A stretch of 64,000 nt of DNA from Verrucomicrobiales bacterium (GTDB lineage: Bacteria > Verrucomicrobiota > Verrucomicrobiia > Verrucomicrobiales > V1-33): positions 140,593-204,592 of the forward strand of contig JAQGPJ010000052.1 in NCBI GenBank assembly GCA_028293125.1, written 5' to 3'. The notes below the pieces were generated by a model, which searched no databases, was not told the DNA's origin, and saw only the letters and a program-made list of their open reading frames with translations. Of the stretch, positions 48,043 to 56,638 are shown in pieces. The translations under genes and the position numbers were made by a program. How positions within the stretch are numbered: the stretch's first letter is position 1; each line of letters opens with the position of its first letter.

Positions 48043-48343
48043 GCCGTTGATACCGGCCTGCGCACGGGCTGTGAAACCGTTCCCGATTCGGCGGGGCAGG
48101 GAAGGGAAGGGTCTGAAAGCCGGATCGCCAGGCATACGGCATCCGGGCGGACTGGAGCAGGTTTATGGATGGCACACTCCACTCTGCCAGGGGTCCGGTT
48201 TCCCCACCGATGGAAAAGGCTTGGAAAGCTACGCGAACACGTCCGGATGGAGGCTGAATAAGCCTGTGCGGCGGAGGCGTTTTTTATTACCCTGACATTT
48301 CTCCGTGTCCTTTCCCAGGCGCGGGCAACCCACACCGCCACCC
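48043..48343. other. Intergenic region without recognisable features
   Basis: 301 bp between a coiled-coil membrane protein gene and a Gfo/Idh oxidoreductase gene. I see no RNA gene, no clear promoter boxes and no hairpin with a T-run. Confidence 0.5.
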
Positions 48344-49810
48344 ATGTCCACCGCCCAACATTCCAATCGCCGGCGTTTCCTCCAGGGAAGTCTTGCCGGA
48401 GCCGCAACCTTGGCTGTCTCGCCGCGTCTTTGGGCGCAGGCCCCGGGAGCCAACGGTGACATCCGGCTCGGCATCATCGGCATCGGGGAAAACGCCAATG
48501 GCCGCGGCTCCAACCATCTCAAGGAATTCGGTGAGAAAAAAGGCTGCCGCGTGGTGGGCGTCTGCGATGCCGACTCCGCTGTCCTTGATATCGTGAAGGG
48601 CAAGCTCAAAAATCCCGATGTCCAGTATTACCAGGACTACCGGAAGCTGCTGGAGAACAAGGATATTGATGCCGTGGTCATCGCCACGCCGAACCATACC
48701 CACACCCTCATCTCCATCGCCGCCCTGCAGGCGGGCAAGCATGTTTACGTGGAGAAGCCGGTGTCCCACAACCTTTGGGAAGGCCGCAAACTGGTGGAGC
48801 ACGCCGCCAAATATCCCCATCTAATCGTCCAGCACGGCATGCAGCGCCGGTCCGACCATGCGTGGGAGGAGATCATGGCCTACGTCAAAACCGGTGCCCT
48901 CGGCAAACCGGTGGTCTCCCGCGGCCTCTGCTACAAGCTGCGCGACACCATTGGCAAGGTGGGCACCCCGGTAGCCCCTCCCTCCACGGTGGACTACAAT
49001 CTCTGGAGCGGCACACGTCCGGAGCTGCCGGTGCACCGCAAGCGCTTCCACTACGACTGGCACTGGCAGTGGGAATACGGCAACGGCGACATTGGCAATC
49101 AGGGGCCGCACCAGTTGGACGTCGCCCGCTGGCTGATCGGCGATCCCCAGGCGTGCCCGGATAATGTCCTCAGCATCGGCGGCCGCTTCGGCTACGACGA
49201 TGACGCCACCACCGCCAACACCCAGATCGCCTTCTACGACTTCAAGCCCGTGCCAGTGATCTTCGAGGTCCGGGGGCTGCCGGATAAGGACATGAACTTC
49301 CGGGGCCGGGTCTCCACCTTCCGGGGCAAAACCGGCGGAGCCATCAATATCTTCGAGTGCGAGGGCGGCTCCATCGTGGAGAGCAAAGCCTATGACAAGG
49401 ATGGCAGGGAGATGGCCAAGTTTGAGAAAAACGACGGTGCCGAGCACCAGGACCGTTTCCTCAAGGCCCTCCGCGAGGGCAAATCCGCCGCCACCCACAA
49501 TGCCCTCACGGGCCACCTTTCCGCCGGTCTGGCCCACATGGCCAACCATAGCCACCGCTGCGGTGCGGAAACGAGCATTGCCGACATCAAAGCCAAAATC
49601 GGCGGCAACGCCCTTTTCTCGGAAACCTTCGACCGCCTGCTCACCCACCTCACGGATAACAAAATCGACCTTGCCGGAGTCAAACCTGTGCTCGGAGCTT
49701 TCCTGAGCATGGATCCCGTAAAGGAGATCTACACTGGTGAGAACGCGGCGATGGCCAACAAGTTCAACAGCGAGGAATACCGCGCCGGCTTCACCATTCC
49801 GCACGCCTGA
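48344..49810 (+). CDS. Gfo/Idh/MocA-family oxidoreductase with Tat-type signal
   Basis: 488 residues. The start (SNRRRFLQGSLAGAATLAVSP) is a twin-arginine-type export signal. The Rossmann domain follows with GIIGIGENANGRG, 'IDAVVIATPNHTHTLISIAAL' and the signature GKHVYVEKPVSHN. Such periplasmic sugar or inositol dehydrogenases/hydrolases bind NAD(P) and are abundant in Verrucomicrobia and Planctomycetes. The ATG at 48344 precedes the Arg motif. Substrate unknown. A terminator follows. Confidence 0.9.
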   Translation: MSTAQHSNRRRFLQGSLAGAATLAVSPRLWAQAPGANGDIRLGIIGIGENANGRGSNHLKEFGEKKGCRVVGVCDADSAVLDIVKGKLKNPDVQYYQDYRKLLENKDIDAVVIATPNHTHTLISIAALQAGKHVYVEKPVSHNLWEGRKLVEHAAKYPHLIVQHGMQRRSDHAWEEIMAYVKTGALGKPVVSRGLCYKLRDTIGKVGTPVAPPSTVDYNLWSGTRPELPVHRKRFHYDWHWQWEYGNGDIGNQGPHQLDVARWLIGDPQACPDNVLSIGGRFGYDDDATTANTQIAFYDFKPVPVIFEVRGLPDKDMNFRGRVSTFRGKTGGAINIFECEGGSIVESKAYDKDGREMAKFEKNDGAEHQDRFLKALREGKSAATHNALTGHLSAGLAHMANHSHRCGAETSIADIKAKIGGNALFSETFDRLLTHLTDNKIDLAGVKPVLGAFLSMDPVKEIYTGENAAMANKFNSEEYRAGFTIPHA

Positions 49811-49917
49811 GCCGCCATCAGGGGCGGATGGCACGGCAGGCCGGGGCTTTTCCCAGCCATGCTGCTTTAGCCTCCTGGCCGGACCCTGCCCAGCCAATCC
49901 TGCAGCAACCCAAACCC

Positions 49918-49956
49918 ACGCGGGCGGTTCCGGATTCCGGTGCCGCCCGCGTTTTT
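49918..49956 (+). terminator. Terminator after the Gfo/Idh gene
   Basis: ACGCGGGCGG and CCGCCCGCGT form a perfect 10-bp stem with a 15-nt loop, followed by TTTTAAA. Located 108 bp past the stop codon. Confidence 0.85.
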
Positions 49957-50189
49957 AAAGGAAAGGGAAAAGGAGGCCGGGGAGGGAGGGGGTGCCCGCT
50001 TTTTGGATGGCTGGATGTGAAGGAGATATCGGTCTGTCTTGCAAAGCGCAAAAGCTGGATGCCTGTCCGGTTTGCATTCCGCGACAGAATGCTGGCGTTC
50101 AAGCGGCTGCCGACCTGATTTCTTCGGGAAAATCGAGTCCGCACCTCTGCGGCACACTTCACGCAGAAGGCATCCACATCTTTCCCGAC

Positions 50190-50429
50190 ATGAAGCTTTT
50201 TATCGCTCTCACCCCGGCCATTCTCATTGGATGCGCGATGGTTGAAACCTGGGCCTCCATTGCAACTAAAAATCAGCCTGCTTCCCCGGCTGCCTCTGTG
50301 GTCCGCACACCGGTGCGTGTTCCGGTCTTCACCTTTGGTGAGACCCGGACTGCCGTGGGCGCCATTCCCTCTACCACCGCTCCATGGGCTGTGGCCCAGG
50401 CACAGGCCAGTCGGTCAGCACAGCCCTGA
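50190..50429 (+). CDS. Small secreted or lipoprotein-like peptide
   Basis: 79 residues starting MKLFIALTPAILIGCAMVE: a short signal sequence with a cysteine that could be a lipobox. The mature part is Pro/Val/Ala-rich without motif. It is the last candidate gene before the tRNA fragment. No family recognised. Confidence 0.4.
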   Translation: MKLFIALTPAILIGCAMVETWASIATKNQPASPAASVVRTPVRVPVFTFGETRTAVGAIPSTTAPWAVAQAQASRSAQP

Positions 50430-50525
50430 GCGGCAGCCTTTTTCGGTCAGCACGCTTTCCCTCCCTGAGGCATGGACCCTTGGCGGTCCTGGCATTTTTA
50501 TTTATGAGGATTTATTTGAAAAAAG

Positions 50526-50581
50526 TACCGGCGATAGGACTCGAACCTACACGCCTTTAAAGGGCAACGGATTTTGAGTCC
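50526..50581 (-). tRNA. 3' fragment of a tRNA-Leu(CAA) gene, probable attachment site
   Basis: On the minus strand the sequence runs GGACTCAAAATCC (anticodon loop CTCAAAA, anticodon CAA), a long class II variable arm (TTGCCCTTTAAAGGC), a T-arm GTAGG-TTCGAGT-CCTAT, and the 3' acceptor half CGCCGGT plus A. The expected 5' acceptor strand (ACCGGCG) and D-arm are absent upstream: 50582-50640 does not fold. Similarity stops inside the anticodon stem (28-42 pair mismatched). A partial 3' tRNA is what remains at one end of an element integrated into a tRNA gene; the intact gene would lie beyond the right end of this window. Confidence 0.8.
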
Positions 50582-50823
50582 TCTGGGAGCTTTGGTAACC
50601 CGTTGAATACCAAAGTTTATTTCTGAATACGGCCCCGTTTACGGGCACACTTGCTTCCGCATGTCCGGAAAATCCGCCGCATGGGGGTGCAAACAACTGC
50701 CCTGAAGAACAGTTCACTGTCGTCCGGAAAACGCATCAACGCATCCGGATTTGATGATGGGGAGCTAGTCGTTTTTCCAGCTTTTGCCTTGAGGGCCGCC
50801 GGGAAGGCGACTATGCCCGGCGC

Positions 50824-51516
50824 GTGAAATTTCTGATTCCAAATGGTCTGCTTGTGGCGGTGGAAGGTATAGACGGGGCGGGTAAAACCTCCGTCAGCGC
50901 CCTGCTCGCCCAGTGGTGCGGTGAGCGCGGGATTGCCTGCACGTACTCCAAAGAGCCTACAGGGCTCAAATGGGGTCAGGAACTGCGCCGTTCCGCGAAG
51001 GAGGGCCGCCTGACGATGGAGGAGGAACTCCGGCTTTTTGAACTGGACCGCCGGGAGCACATCTCCCGCGCCATTCAACCTGCGCTCGATGCGGGCGGCA
51101 TCGTGATCCTTGATCGATATTACTGGAGCACGGCGGCTTATCAAGGTGCCCGCGGGGCGGATGTGGCCAAAATCATGTAGTCCCATGCCAGCTTTGCCCC
51201 GGTGCCGGACATCGTCCTAGTGCTGGATGTGGATCCGGGCTGCGGGCTGACCCGGATCCGGAACCGGGGTGACAAGCCAAACCTATTTGAGGACCAAGCT
51301 GCCCTGACGGTGATCAGGGAAATCTATCTCAGTCTCACCAAAAGCCAGCCTGAAGGACGCATTATTCCAGCCGGTGGGGATATGAAGGAGTGCTTCGAGG
51401 AGTGTCTGCGGGCTTTCATCCAAGCCGTCATGAACAAGCTGGCTACAGGCCTGCATGTGGAGTCGGCGGCGGAAAAACTGGAGGCCACCCCGGTTCCTCG
51501 GTGGAACTCCGCTTGA
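50824..51516 (+). pseudogene. tmk: Thymidylate kinase interrupted by an in-frame stop
   Basis: dTMP kinase reading frame of 230 codons from a GTG at 50824. The P-loop EGIDGAGKTS, the 'ILDRYYWSTAAYQG' region and the later 'FAPVPDIVLVLDVDP' strand are all in the same frame, but codon 119 is TAG (51178-51180) between AKIM and SHASFAP. No frameshift is needed: one base change would restore the gene. It lies just inside the probable attachment site, so it may be cargo of the element. Readthrough is an unlikely alternative. Confidence 0.8.
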
Positions 51517-51830
51517 TCAGCCGCCGGAGGACAGACCCTGCGGGGAATGATCACTCGCCGCCCCTCCTCGGCGTGCCGGAGAACGGTTTCCGCAAAAGGC
51601 TCCGGAGCTCGGGGGGGGGGCTCGCCCGCCGGCTCCCCGGATGGCGCGCCGAGGATGCTGTCCAGTATGCGGTTGAGTTCCGGGAGGGCGGAAACGCAGG
51701 GCCTGCGCCGGTTGTTCTCCCATGAAGCCTGAGTGCTCAAGCGCATCCCCCACTCCACGGAGGCCTCAGTCTGGTTCAGCTTCAGTTCCTGTCTGGCTTT
51801 TTTGATTCGGGAGGGAAGGTCATGGTCCAT
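51517..51830 (-). pseudogene. XRE-like helix-turn-helix gene with probable frameshift at a G-run
   Basis: From the ATG at 51830 the product begins MDHDLPSRIKKARQELKL and contains an XRE-like HTH ('NQTEASVEWGMRLSTQASWE'). In the uninterrupted frame the protein would continue across the antisense of the thymidylate kinase gene to 51324. A run of ten G (51611-51620) could instead switch frame, giving a stop at 51517, exactly tail to tail with the kinase. Thus either a frameshift, a sequencing error in the run, or a longer protein. Confidence 0.5.
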
Positions 51831-52387
51831 GGCGGGGTTTGGGGTTTGGGGTTTGGGATTCAAGGCTGGGAAACCCGCGCTCAGTAACCCGGACGGTTTC
51901 TAGCGGGAAATCCGCCGGTCCTTCCTGACCGAACCATAGCAGCAATTAAAGAATCCACACAAACATTTGGATTGATTTTCAATGTCCGGGAGAAAGTCCG
52001 TGGCGCCTAGGGAGTGGCATTATGGAGAAGCATGCGGGCAAAGACCCGTTTTATAAATTTTTTAGCCTGAAATCTTAAGCAGCTTTACAGGACTGGAGGC
52101 CACCCCCAAGGCCGCGGCACTATCCGCACCCGCCATGCCCTCCCTTCTCAAAAGGCTCCTGCTGCTGTTCAAACCAGAAAGTCCCGGGAACAGGACGGCA
52201 AGGCGTGACAGGCTTGAAAGCCTGATGCCGGCCTCCGGCACGGGACGGCGGGCGACGGTGCGCCTGCTGCAAGCGATTGGAGCCCGCCCGTCCGGACGCC
52301 ATGTGCCGGCAATGTGGACTCTCAGTGAAAAACGGACGTCCGCCCTCGCCCGGCGTGCCCGGCTAGGGCAATTCCAGCGCTTTCCCC
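51831..52387. other. Intergenic region in the decayed zone
   Basis: About 560 bp with lower GC in its middle (51930-52080). A plus-strand open frame at 52135-52404 has no protein-like composition. I see no RNA gene or strong hairpin. Confidence 0.4.
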
Positions 52388-52666
52388 TCAGTTCATCCGG
52401 TTAAGCTGGGCGCGGAGTTGTTGAATCTCCTTATTGGAAAACCTCAGCCTAAATTCCCGCATGACTTTGGCCTCCAGAAGATTGGCAAGCGGAGCCGGAT
52501 CACCTTGGGGGAAAGACTTCTGAAAGCGCTTCAGGGCGTCAAACTCCTCCATAAACCGCTCATGGAAGAGGGGTGCGGAACCGGAGCGCGCGAGTTCATC
52601 CCAGAGGAAGGCTATCATGGGCAGCTTGTGGGTCAGGGCTTCATTTATCATTTTGTAGGGGTGCAT
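52388..52666 (-). CDS. Hypothetical protein, 92 residues
   Basis: Begins MHPYKMINEALTHKLPM, with an acidic helical body (FHERFMEEFDALKRFQKSF) and a basic C-terminus ending QLRAQLNRMN. Amino-acid use looks like a genuine helical protein. No family or partner recognised. Confidence 0.45.
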   Translation of the reverse strand: MHPYKMINEALTHKLPMIAFLWDELARSGSAPLFHERFMEEFDALKRFQKSFPQGDPAPLANLLEAKVMREFRLRFSNKEIQQLRAQLNRMN

Positions 52667-52975
52667 TCTGTTAAGCGGGTGCGGCTGACGGTGACCGGGC
52701 TCAAAAATGAAATTCCTGACGGGCCACCGGGCTGGACGGAAAAATCGGACAATGAGGGGATTATGGAGTCAGCCGGTTTCACTCTCCGGCGCAGGGAACA
52801 GGAACCGGCGCCCAAGTGTTTGCCGGCCGGGCGGAAGGGTTCCCTTGTCCCATGCTGTCCGCCTGAAAAACCGCCTCTGGGGCCAAAGGCAAAGACCCGC
52901 GCCGGCGGTTTGAACCGGCTTCCTGAATATCCTTCAAATTTGGAAAGGGTCATGCTGCGGGGACATTTTGGATGT

Positions 52976-53278
52976 TTAAAGAAGCTCCGCACACTGACAC
53001 TGGATTTTCAGGGCAAGCCAGGCGTAAGCCCCCAGCGGTGACCGGTCAAAAGCCGCAGCATCCCGCCCGACGCTGAGAAATACCTCCTTCAAAATAATCC
53101 CAGCCTCCCCGCCGTCCTTCAGAATATAAAAAGCCAGCGAGTAAAGCGGGGTGGAATACAGATCGTAAAGCGCCGCAAAAGCGTCAGCATCGCCTTGGCC
53201 GGCACGGTGGATCAGATCCGCGCCCTCCAGGTTGCAATTCAAAACTCCGCTCTGTCTGGAAGGACCCGGCACACTCAT
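52976..53278 (-). pseudogene. Fragment of an ECF sigma factor (region 2)
   Basis: 100 residues. 'LIHRAGQGDADAFAALYDLY' and 'EVFLSVGRDAAAFDRSPLGAYAW' match sigma-70 region 2 of extracytoplasmic-function factors. The frame then ends at CAELL, before the linker, and region 4 is not seen downstream in any minus frame. It is therefore a truncated or decayed gene, unless it acts as a lone region 2 protein. Confidence 0.6.
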
Positions 53279-53369
53279 TTTAAATAATGAACGCTTAGGG
53301 CGGCATCAAATCCTGAACAGCCTTCCGGGCACTGGTGCCGCGATACGGGAAAGTTCCCCGCCGGCATGC

Positions 53370-54038
53370 TCAGTGCGGCACCATAACCGCAGCCTTGGGC
53401 GCTTGTTTCGGGAGCGCAGAGGACCGAAGCCAGTTTGCCAGCAACGACAATTGACGGTCTGCGGAGACGATGCCAACGGCGCTGCCGGGCAATGAGTCCA
53501 CGGGCTGCCGGTGGAGGGCGTCATCCGTGAAGCAGATATTGCAGGCACGGGCTCCGAGAAAAACGACTCTGGCCTCCTTCGCTTTCAGGATGCATTCCGT
53601 ATGCGCGGCAATCAGGATATTCCCCAGTCTGACCTTCAGTCCGTAATACCTGGCCTGGGTTTCGGAAACCCCCATGCGGATCAGGCCATCCACGATTCCG
53701 CACGCATCGTTCACCGGGCCATGGCTGAAAAATGGAGCCATGCAGACACCGGCAGCAATGAACAAACCGGTTTCAGGCACCGTGAAAACCCTGATCCCGG
53801 CGATCCACCCTAAGGCGCCGCCAACACTCCCGGCCATATCCGTCGGGGCTGCCGGATTATTTTCCGCCGGCTCGGGCCCGGCATAGGTGAAATGATGAGC
53901 CCGCTTTGTATTCCGATCATTATCCAGATACAGAGCGGAGACGTCCTGGTCGGTGAATCCGCGGCATTTCAGCCCATCTACGATAAGCTCAGCGAGATTC
54001 CGGGAACCCGCCAAGCAGAACATGGTTTTTTTCGGCAT
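53370..54038 (-). CDS. Glycine-zipper stress protein (general stress 17M-like)
   Basis: 222 residues from the ATG at 54038. 'FCLAGSRNLAELIVDGLKCRGF', then 'DMAGSVGGALGWIAGIRVFTV' and 'GVSETQARYYGLKVRLGNILIAAH' follow the family of small soluble proteins with a central hydrophobic glycine-rich segment, often annotated as general stress or DUF1269-like proteins. Function unknown. Upstream (54121-54279) lies one copy of the duplicated cassette. Confidence 0.65.
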   Translation of the reverse strand: MPKKTMFCLAGSRNLAELIVDGLKCRGFTDQDVSALYLDNDRNTKRAHHFTYAGPEPAENNPAAPTDMAGSVGGALGWIAGIRVFTVPETGLFIAAGVCMAPFFSHGPVNDACGIVDGLIRMGVSETQARYYGLKVRLGNILIAAHTECILKAKEARVVFLGARACNICFTDDALHRQPVDSLPGSAVGIVSADRQLSLLANWLRSSALPKQAPKAAVMVPH

Positions 54039-54197
54039 ATCGGGCAGCTGAATAGTTGGGATTTGAATTTTGAATAATTTTAAAATGAGGGGTGGGTTGA
54101 CTGCGATTTTTAGGGTGAGGCCCTTCGGATGGAGGCCGTTTGAAAGAAATTGTAACGGGTTGACGGCTGCCGGACCGAAATGCATTTCATGGAATTC

Positions 54198-54279
54198 AAA
54201 TAGTCCAGACTCCGCTTATTGGCGATGGGGTGAACACCTACTTTTACATTTATGGAAATTATTCGATCAATTTTATTGA
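54198..54279. repeat. Direct repeat, copy 1
   Basis: 82 bp that recur at 54842-54923 with a single difference (ACATTT versus ACTTTT). Weaker similarity (CCTTCGGATGGA...) extends leftwards to 54121. It lies 160 bp upstream of a leftward gene. Confidence 0.9.
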
Positions 54280-54444
54280 TTTGCATTTCATGGAGTTCAG
54301 CCGGGCGTCCGACCCCGCTTGAATTGGTCTGACTGACTTTCTAAATTTGCTGGAGACAGCATGAGACACCGGATGGTTCTCCGGCATCATACGTGCAGCC
54401 CGGCTCCGGGAAGTGGTCTGAGGAGACGCTGACCGGTGGCTGGT

Positions 54445-54750
54445 TCAGTCACACCGTGGACGTCCCCGCATGGCAGGAGGACGGCCCACCGAGGCGAGCC
54501 ACTTTGAGGCCGTGGTGACGCAAACCCCGCGCCTCCTTGCCACCGCCGACGGGGAATCCGTGGGCTGCAGTCCTTCGGGCACCAAGCGTGGACAGGCCCC
54601 GGGCTGCAACGGGATGGACAGCCGTTTACGGGCCGCCTTGACCGCTGACGGGGTCACGCCCATCAGCCTCGCCACATGAAAGCAGCCCCGCGCCCAGTCT
54701 GCCGCGCCGACAGTCTCCCAAGCAATGTGCTTCGGGCCGGTTTGTCCCAT
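54445..54750 (-). CDS. Putative DNA-binding protein with two HTH-like segments
   Basis: 101 residues. Two stretches resemble helix-turn-helix motifs: 'FHVARLMGVTPSAVKAARKR' and 'SAVARRRGVCVTTASKWLAS', separated by a Pro-rich linker; the protein is strongly basic. It lies between two copies of an 82-bp direct repeat. Family not recognised. Confidence 0.45.
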   Translation of the reverse strand: MGQTGPKHIAWETVGAADWARGCFHVARLMGVTPSAVKAARKRLSIPLQPGACPRLVPEGLQPTDSPSAVARRRGVCVTTASKWLASVGRPPAMRGRPRCD

Positions 54751-54841
54751 GATTGTTTTTCAGTTAAACGCCTTCGGATGGAAGCAGTCTAAGAAGGAAT
54801 TCAAGAGGCTGGCGACGACGGGGCCAGATTGCCTTTTATAA

Positions 54842-54923
54842 AAATAGTCCAGACTCCGCTTATTGGCGATGGGGTGAACACCTACTTTTACTTTTATGGA
54901 AATTATTCGATCAATTTTATTGA
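54842..54923. repeat. Direct repeat, copy 2
   Basis: Second copy of the 82-bp repeat at 54198-54279; similarity extends leftwards to about 54770, ending 20 bp from the start of the putative HTH gene. Both copies therefore lie just upstream of leftward genes. Confidence 0.9.
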
Positions 54924-55117
54924 ATTACTCCCACCCAGGCAGCGATGACGTCCCTCACATTCCCGCCGATTGCCTCAGCACCGCCGCGGGGATGGCCGCA
55001 CCATCCGCCACACGGAGGGAAGCTGTCCTTCAGGCTGGGCTGAGGCACCTCCGGTTGCATGTCCATCAGCCATTTGACCACCAGGACAACAATCATGATG
55101 GCCAATATGGCGAGCAC
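54917..55117 (-). CDS. Possible small membrane protein
   Basis: 66 residues, with an N-terminal helix MLAILAIMIVVLVVKWLM and a Pro/Gly-rich tail. The helix is plausible but the tail is not protein-like, so this could be fortuitous. Confidence 0.25.
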   Translation of the reverse strand: MLAILAIMIVVLVVKWLMDMQPEVPQPSLKDSFPPCGGWCGHPRGGAEAIGGNVRDVIAAWVGVIQ

Positions 55118-55277
55118 GAGTTCGGGGCGTTTCGGAGTCTATTGCCGGCGCGTTATCGCTTTTCCAATCATCCAGCAAGCTCGGACTTTCAGCAGAGCTG
55201 CCAGTCAGAGCCTGCGGGCGTAATCATGGCCACTCCGGCCAAGGGCGGCGGGACGTGCAGCGTGTTCCGATGAAAGG

Positions 55278-55946
55278 TCAGGGATAGGTCCTGATAAAAT
55301 CCGCATGCTCCTTGTTCCACTGCTCAATCGTCCTCTTCTTCTCCTCCTCCTTTCTGTTCAGTTCCGCCCGGTCCATCTCGGCGAGCTCAAGGATTTTCTG
55401 CTCATCCTTTTCCTCGTCCTGATCAATGGTCTTCAGAAGCATCTCCTTCTCCGCGAAGTTGATTCTTTTCTTGCTGTACTCATTCTGGACCTCCTCTTTT
55501 TTCTTGGTCCGGACCTTGAGCTGCTCAAGCCTTCTGGACTCCGCGTATTCGCGCACCTTGCGGTCGATATCGGCGGCGATCTTTGAAGCCTCCAGATCTT
55601 TCTGCATCCTCGCAAGATTCTCCGCGGCGGCCCTGCGGCTCTTGGCCTCCTTGGATTCCTTGGGCGTAAATGCAATGACGCCGGCAAAAAGCAGGACCAA
55701 TGCCGCGCCCGCCAGCCACGGGCCTTTGCGGCTGGGCGCGGCGACCTGCTCCGGCTGAGGTTTAGGAATTCCGATCTCCGCGAAAAATTCGTTCATCGGC
55801 AGCCAGTCCTGCGTCCCTTCAAGGCAGGTGGGGGTATCCAAGGTAAGCCTTCCACTTGCCAACCCTTGGCGCAAATACCCCGCCGCATGGGGGCCTGTGA
55901 TTGATTCCCCTCCACGGGACAGGTAAAATAACGGCGGCGTGGACAT
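55278..55946 (-). CDS. GYF_2-domain membrane protein with coiled coil
   Basis: 222 residues. N-terminal GYF_2/DUF4339 module ('FYLSRGGESITGPHAAGYLR', ending DWLPMNEFF), one membrane helix (WLAGAALVLLFAGVIAF, about 76-93), then a highly charged coiled coil (about 95-215). Related in plan to the GYF_2/bPH_2 protein at 46.2-46.9 kb. Function unknown. Confidence 0.7.
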   Translation of the reverse strand: MSTPPLFYLSRGGESITGPHAAGYLRQGLASGRLTLDTPTCLEGTQDWLPMNEFFAEIGIPKPQPEQVAAPSRKGPWLAGAALVLLFAGVIAFTPKESKEAKSRRAAAENLARMQKDLEASKIAADIDRKVREYAESRRLEQLKVRTKKKEEVQNEYSKKRINFAEKEMLLKTIDQDEEKDEQKILELAEMDRAELNRKEEEKKRTIEQWNKEHADFIRTYP

Positions 55947-56005
55947 GCGCCGCCTTATCCTTTTCCTAATCGTCCATCAAGCCTCACTTTTTCCAGTTTT
56001 TGCAC

Positions 56006-56060
56006 TTGCATTTACAACTTATGCAATTTCAGCGCAATAATTTTCACTGAAAATTATTGC
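56006..56060. promoter_or_regulatory. Two AT-rich dyads
   Basis: TTGCAT-N9-ATGCAA (56006-56026) and a perfect 12-bp-arm dyad GCAATAATTTTC-ACT-GAAAATTATTGC (56034-56060) lie in the 354-bp gap between two leftward genes. There is no T-run, so these look like operators rather than terminators. Confidence 0.45.
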
Positions 56061-56300
56061 TTGGGTCGGGTTACTGGAATAGAGATTCAGCGCATCGAAA
56101 CCCTATCGCTTAACACAATTACCGCCCCCCATGCAGCCACACTCTGCCCCCTCCCGGATCGCTCTTAAATCGCCGGAAATTGTGCTGCCCCGAGCGTCGA
56201 TGACGTGGGGTGTGGGAACTGGCCTGCAGACCCTGGATCGGGGCACGTAAAAGGGTGCGGTCTTTCGGCCGCACACGGAGTGACGGAATCAGGTAGCCTC

Positions 56301-56543
56301 TCAACCTTTTGCGGCTTTCCTGAGCATATCGAGTTGGTGCTTTGGCAGCACGGCAAATGGGATCGTAACCTCCCTGTTTGCCTCGATATAGTCACAGAGA
56401 GCAACCACGCAGGCTCGCACCAGCGACGCTTCGCCTATCCCTGTATTCTCAACAGCAGCCTCCAAGCGGGCTTTGAGATCGGGCTCAACTTTCACTGAGA
56501 TCCTTGATTCCTTAGTTTGTTTTGATGTCGTTGAATCTGACAT
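56301..56543 (-). CDS. Ribbon-helix-helix regulator
   Basis: 80 residues. 'RISVKVEPDLKARLEAAVEN' followed by 'GEASLVRACVVALCDYIE' is the beta-strand/helix/helix pattern of CopG/Arc-like DNA-binding proteins. Its start codon abuts the first of two GGTGAC-N13-GTCACC operators, suggesting autoregulation. It is divergent from the prophage early genes and may act as the switch repressor. Confidence 0.7.
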   Translation of the reverse strand: MSDSTTSKQTKESRISVKVEPDLKARLEAAVENTGIGEASLVRACVVALCDYIEANREVTIPFAVLPKHQLDMLRKAAKG

Positions 56544-56620
56544 GGTGACTTAATTGCACAACGTCACCAAAAGAGCAACTTTTTTCCTTGCGCGTGGTGA
56601 CGAATGGTGCCAAAGTCACC
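56544..56620. promoter_or_regulatory. Twin operators between divergent regulators
   Basis: GGTGAC-N13-GTCACC occurs at 56544-56568 and again at 56596-56620. The starts are 52 bp apart, near five helical turns, so both face the same side of the DNA. The first abuts the leftward regulator's ATG. The layout fits cooperative binding of a dimeric repressor controlling both divergent genes. Confidence 0.65.
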
Positions 56621-56638
56621 CCACAAGCACATGATTGT

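Noticed and set aside
50526..50620. A complete tRNA-Leu gene
   Set aside because: No 5' acceptor strand or D-arm complements the 3' half, and the anticodon stem is mismatched at its 5' side.
50617..51186. Minus-strand frame opposite the thymidylate kinase
   Set aside because: The plus strand has clear kinase motifs; the antisense frame has none.
52135..52404. Plus-strand open frame
   Set aside because: Arg/Leu/Pro-rich with no conserved look, and it overlaps the end of a better minus-strand candidate.
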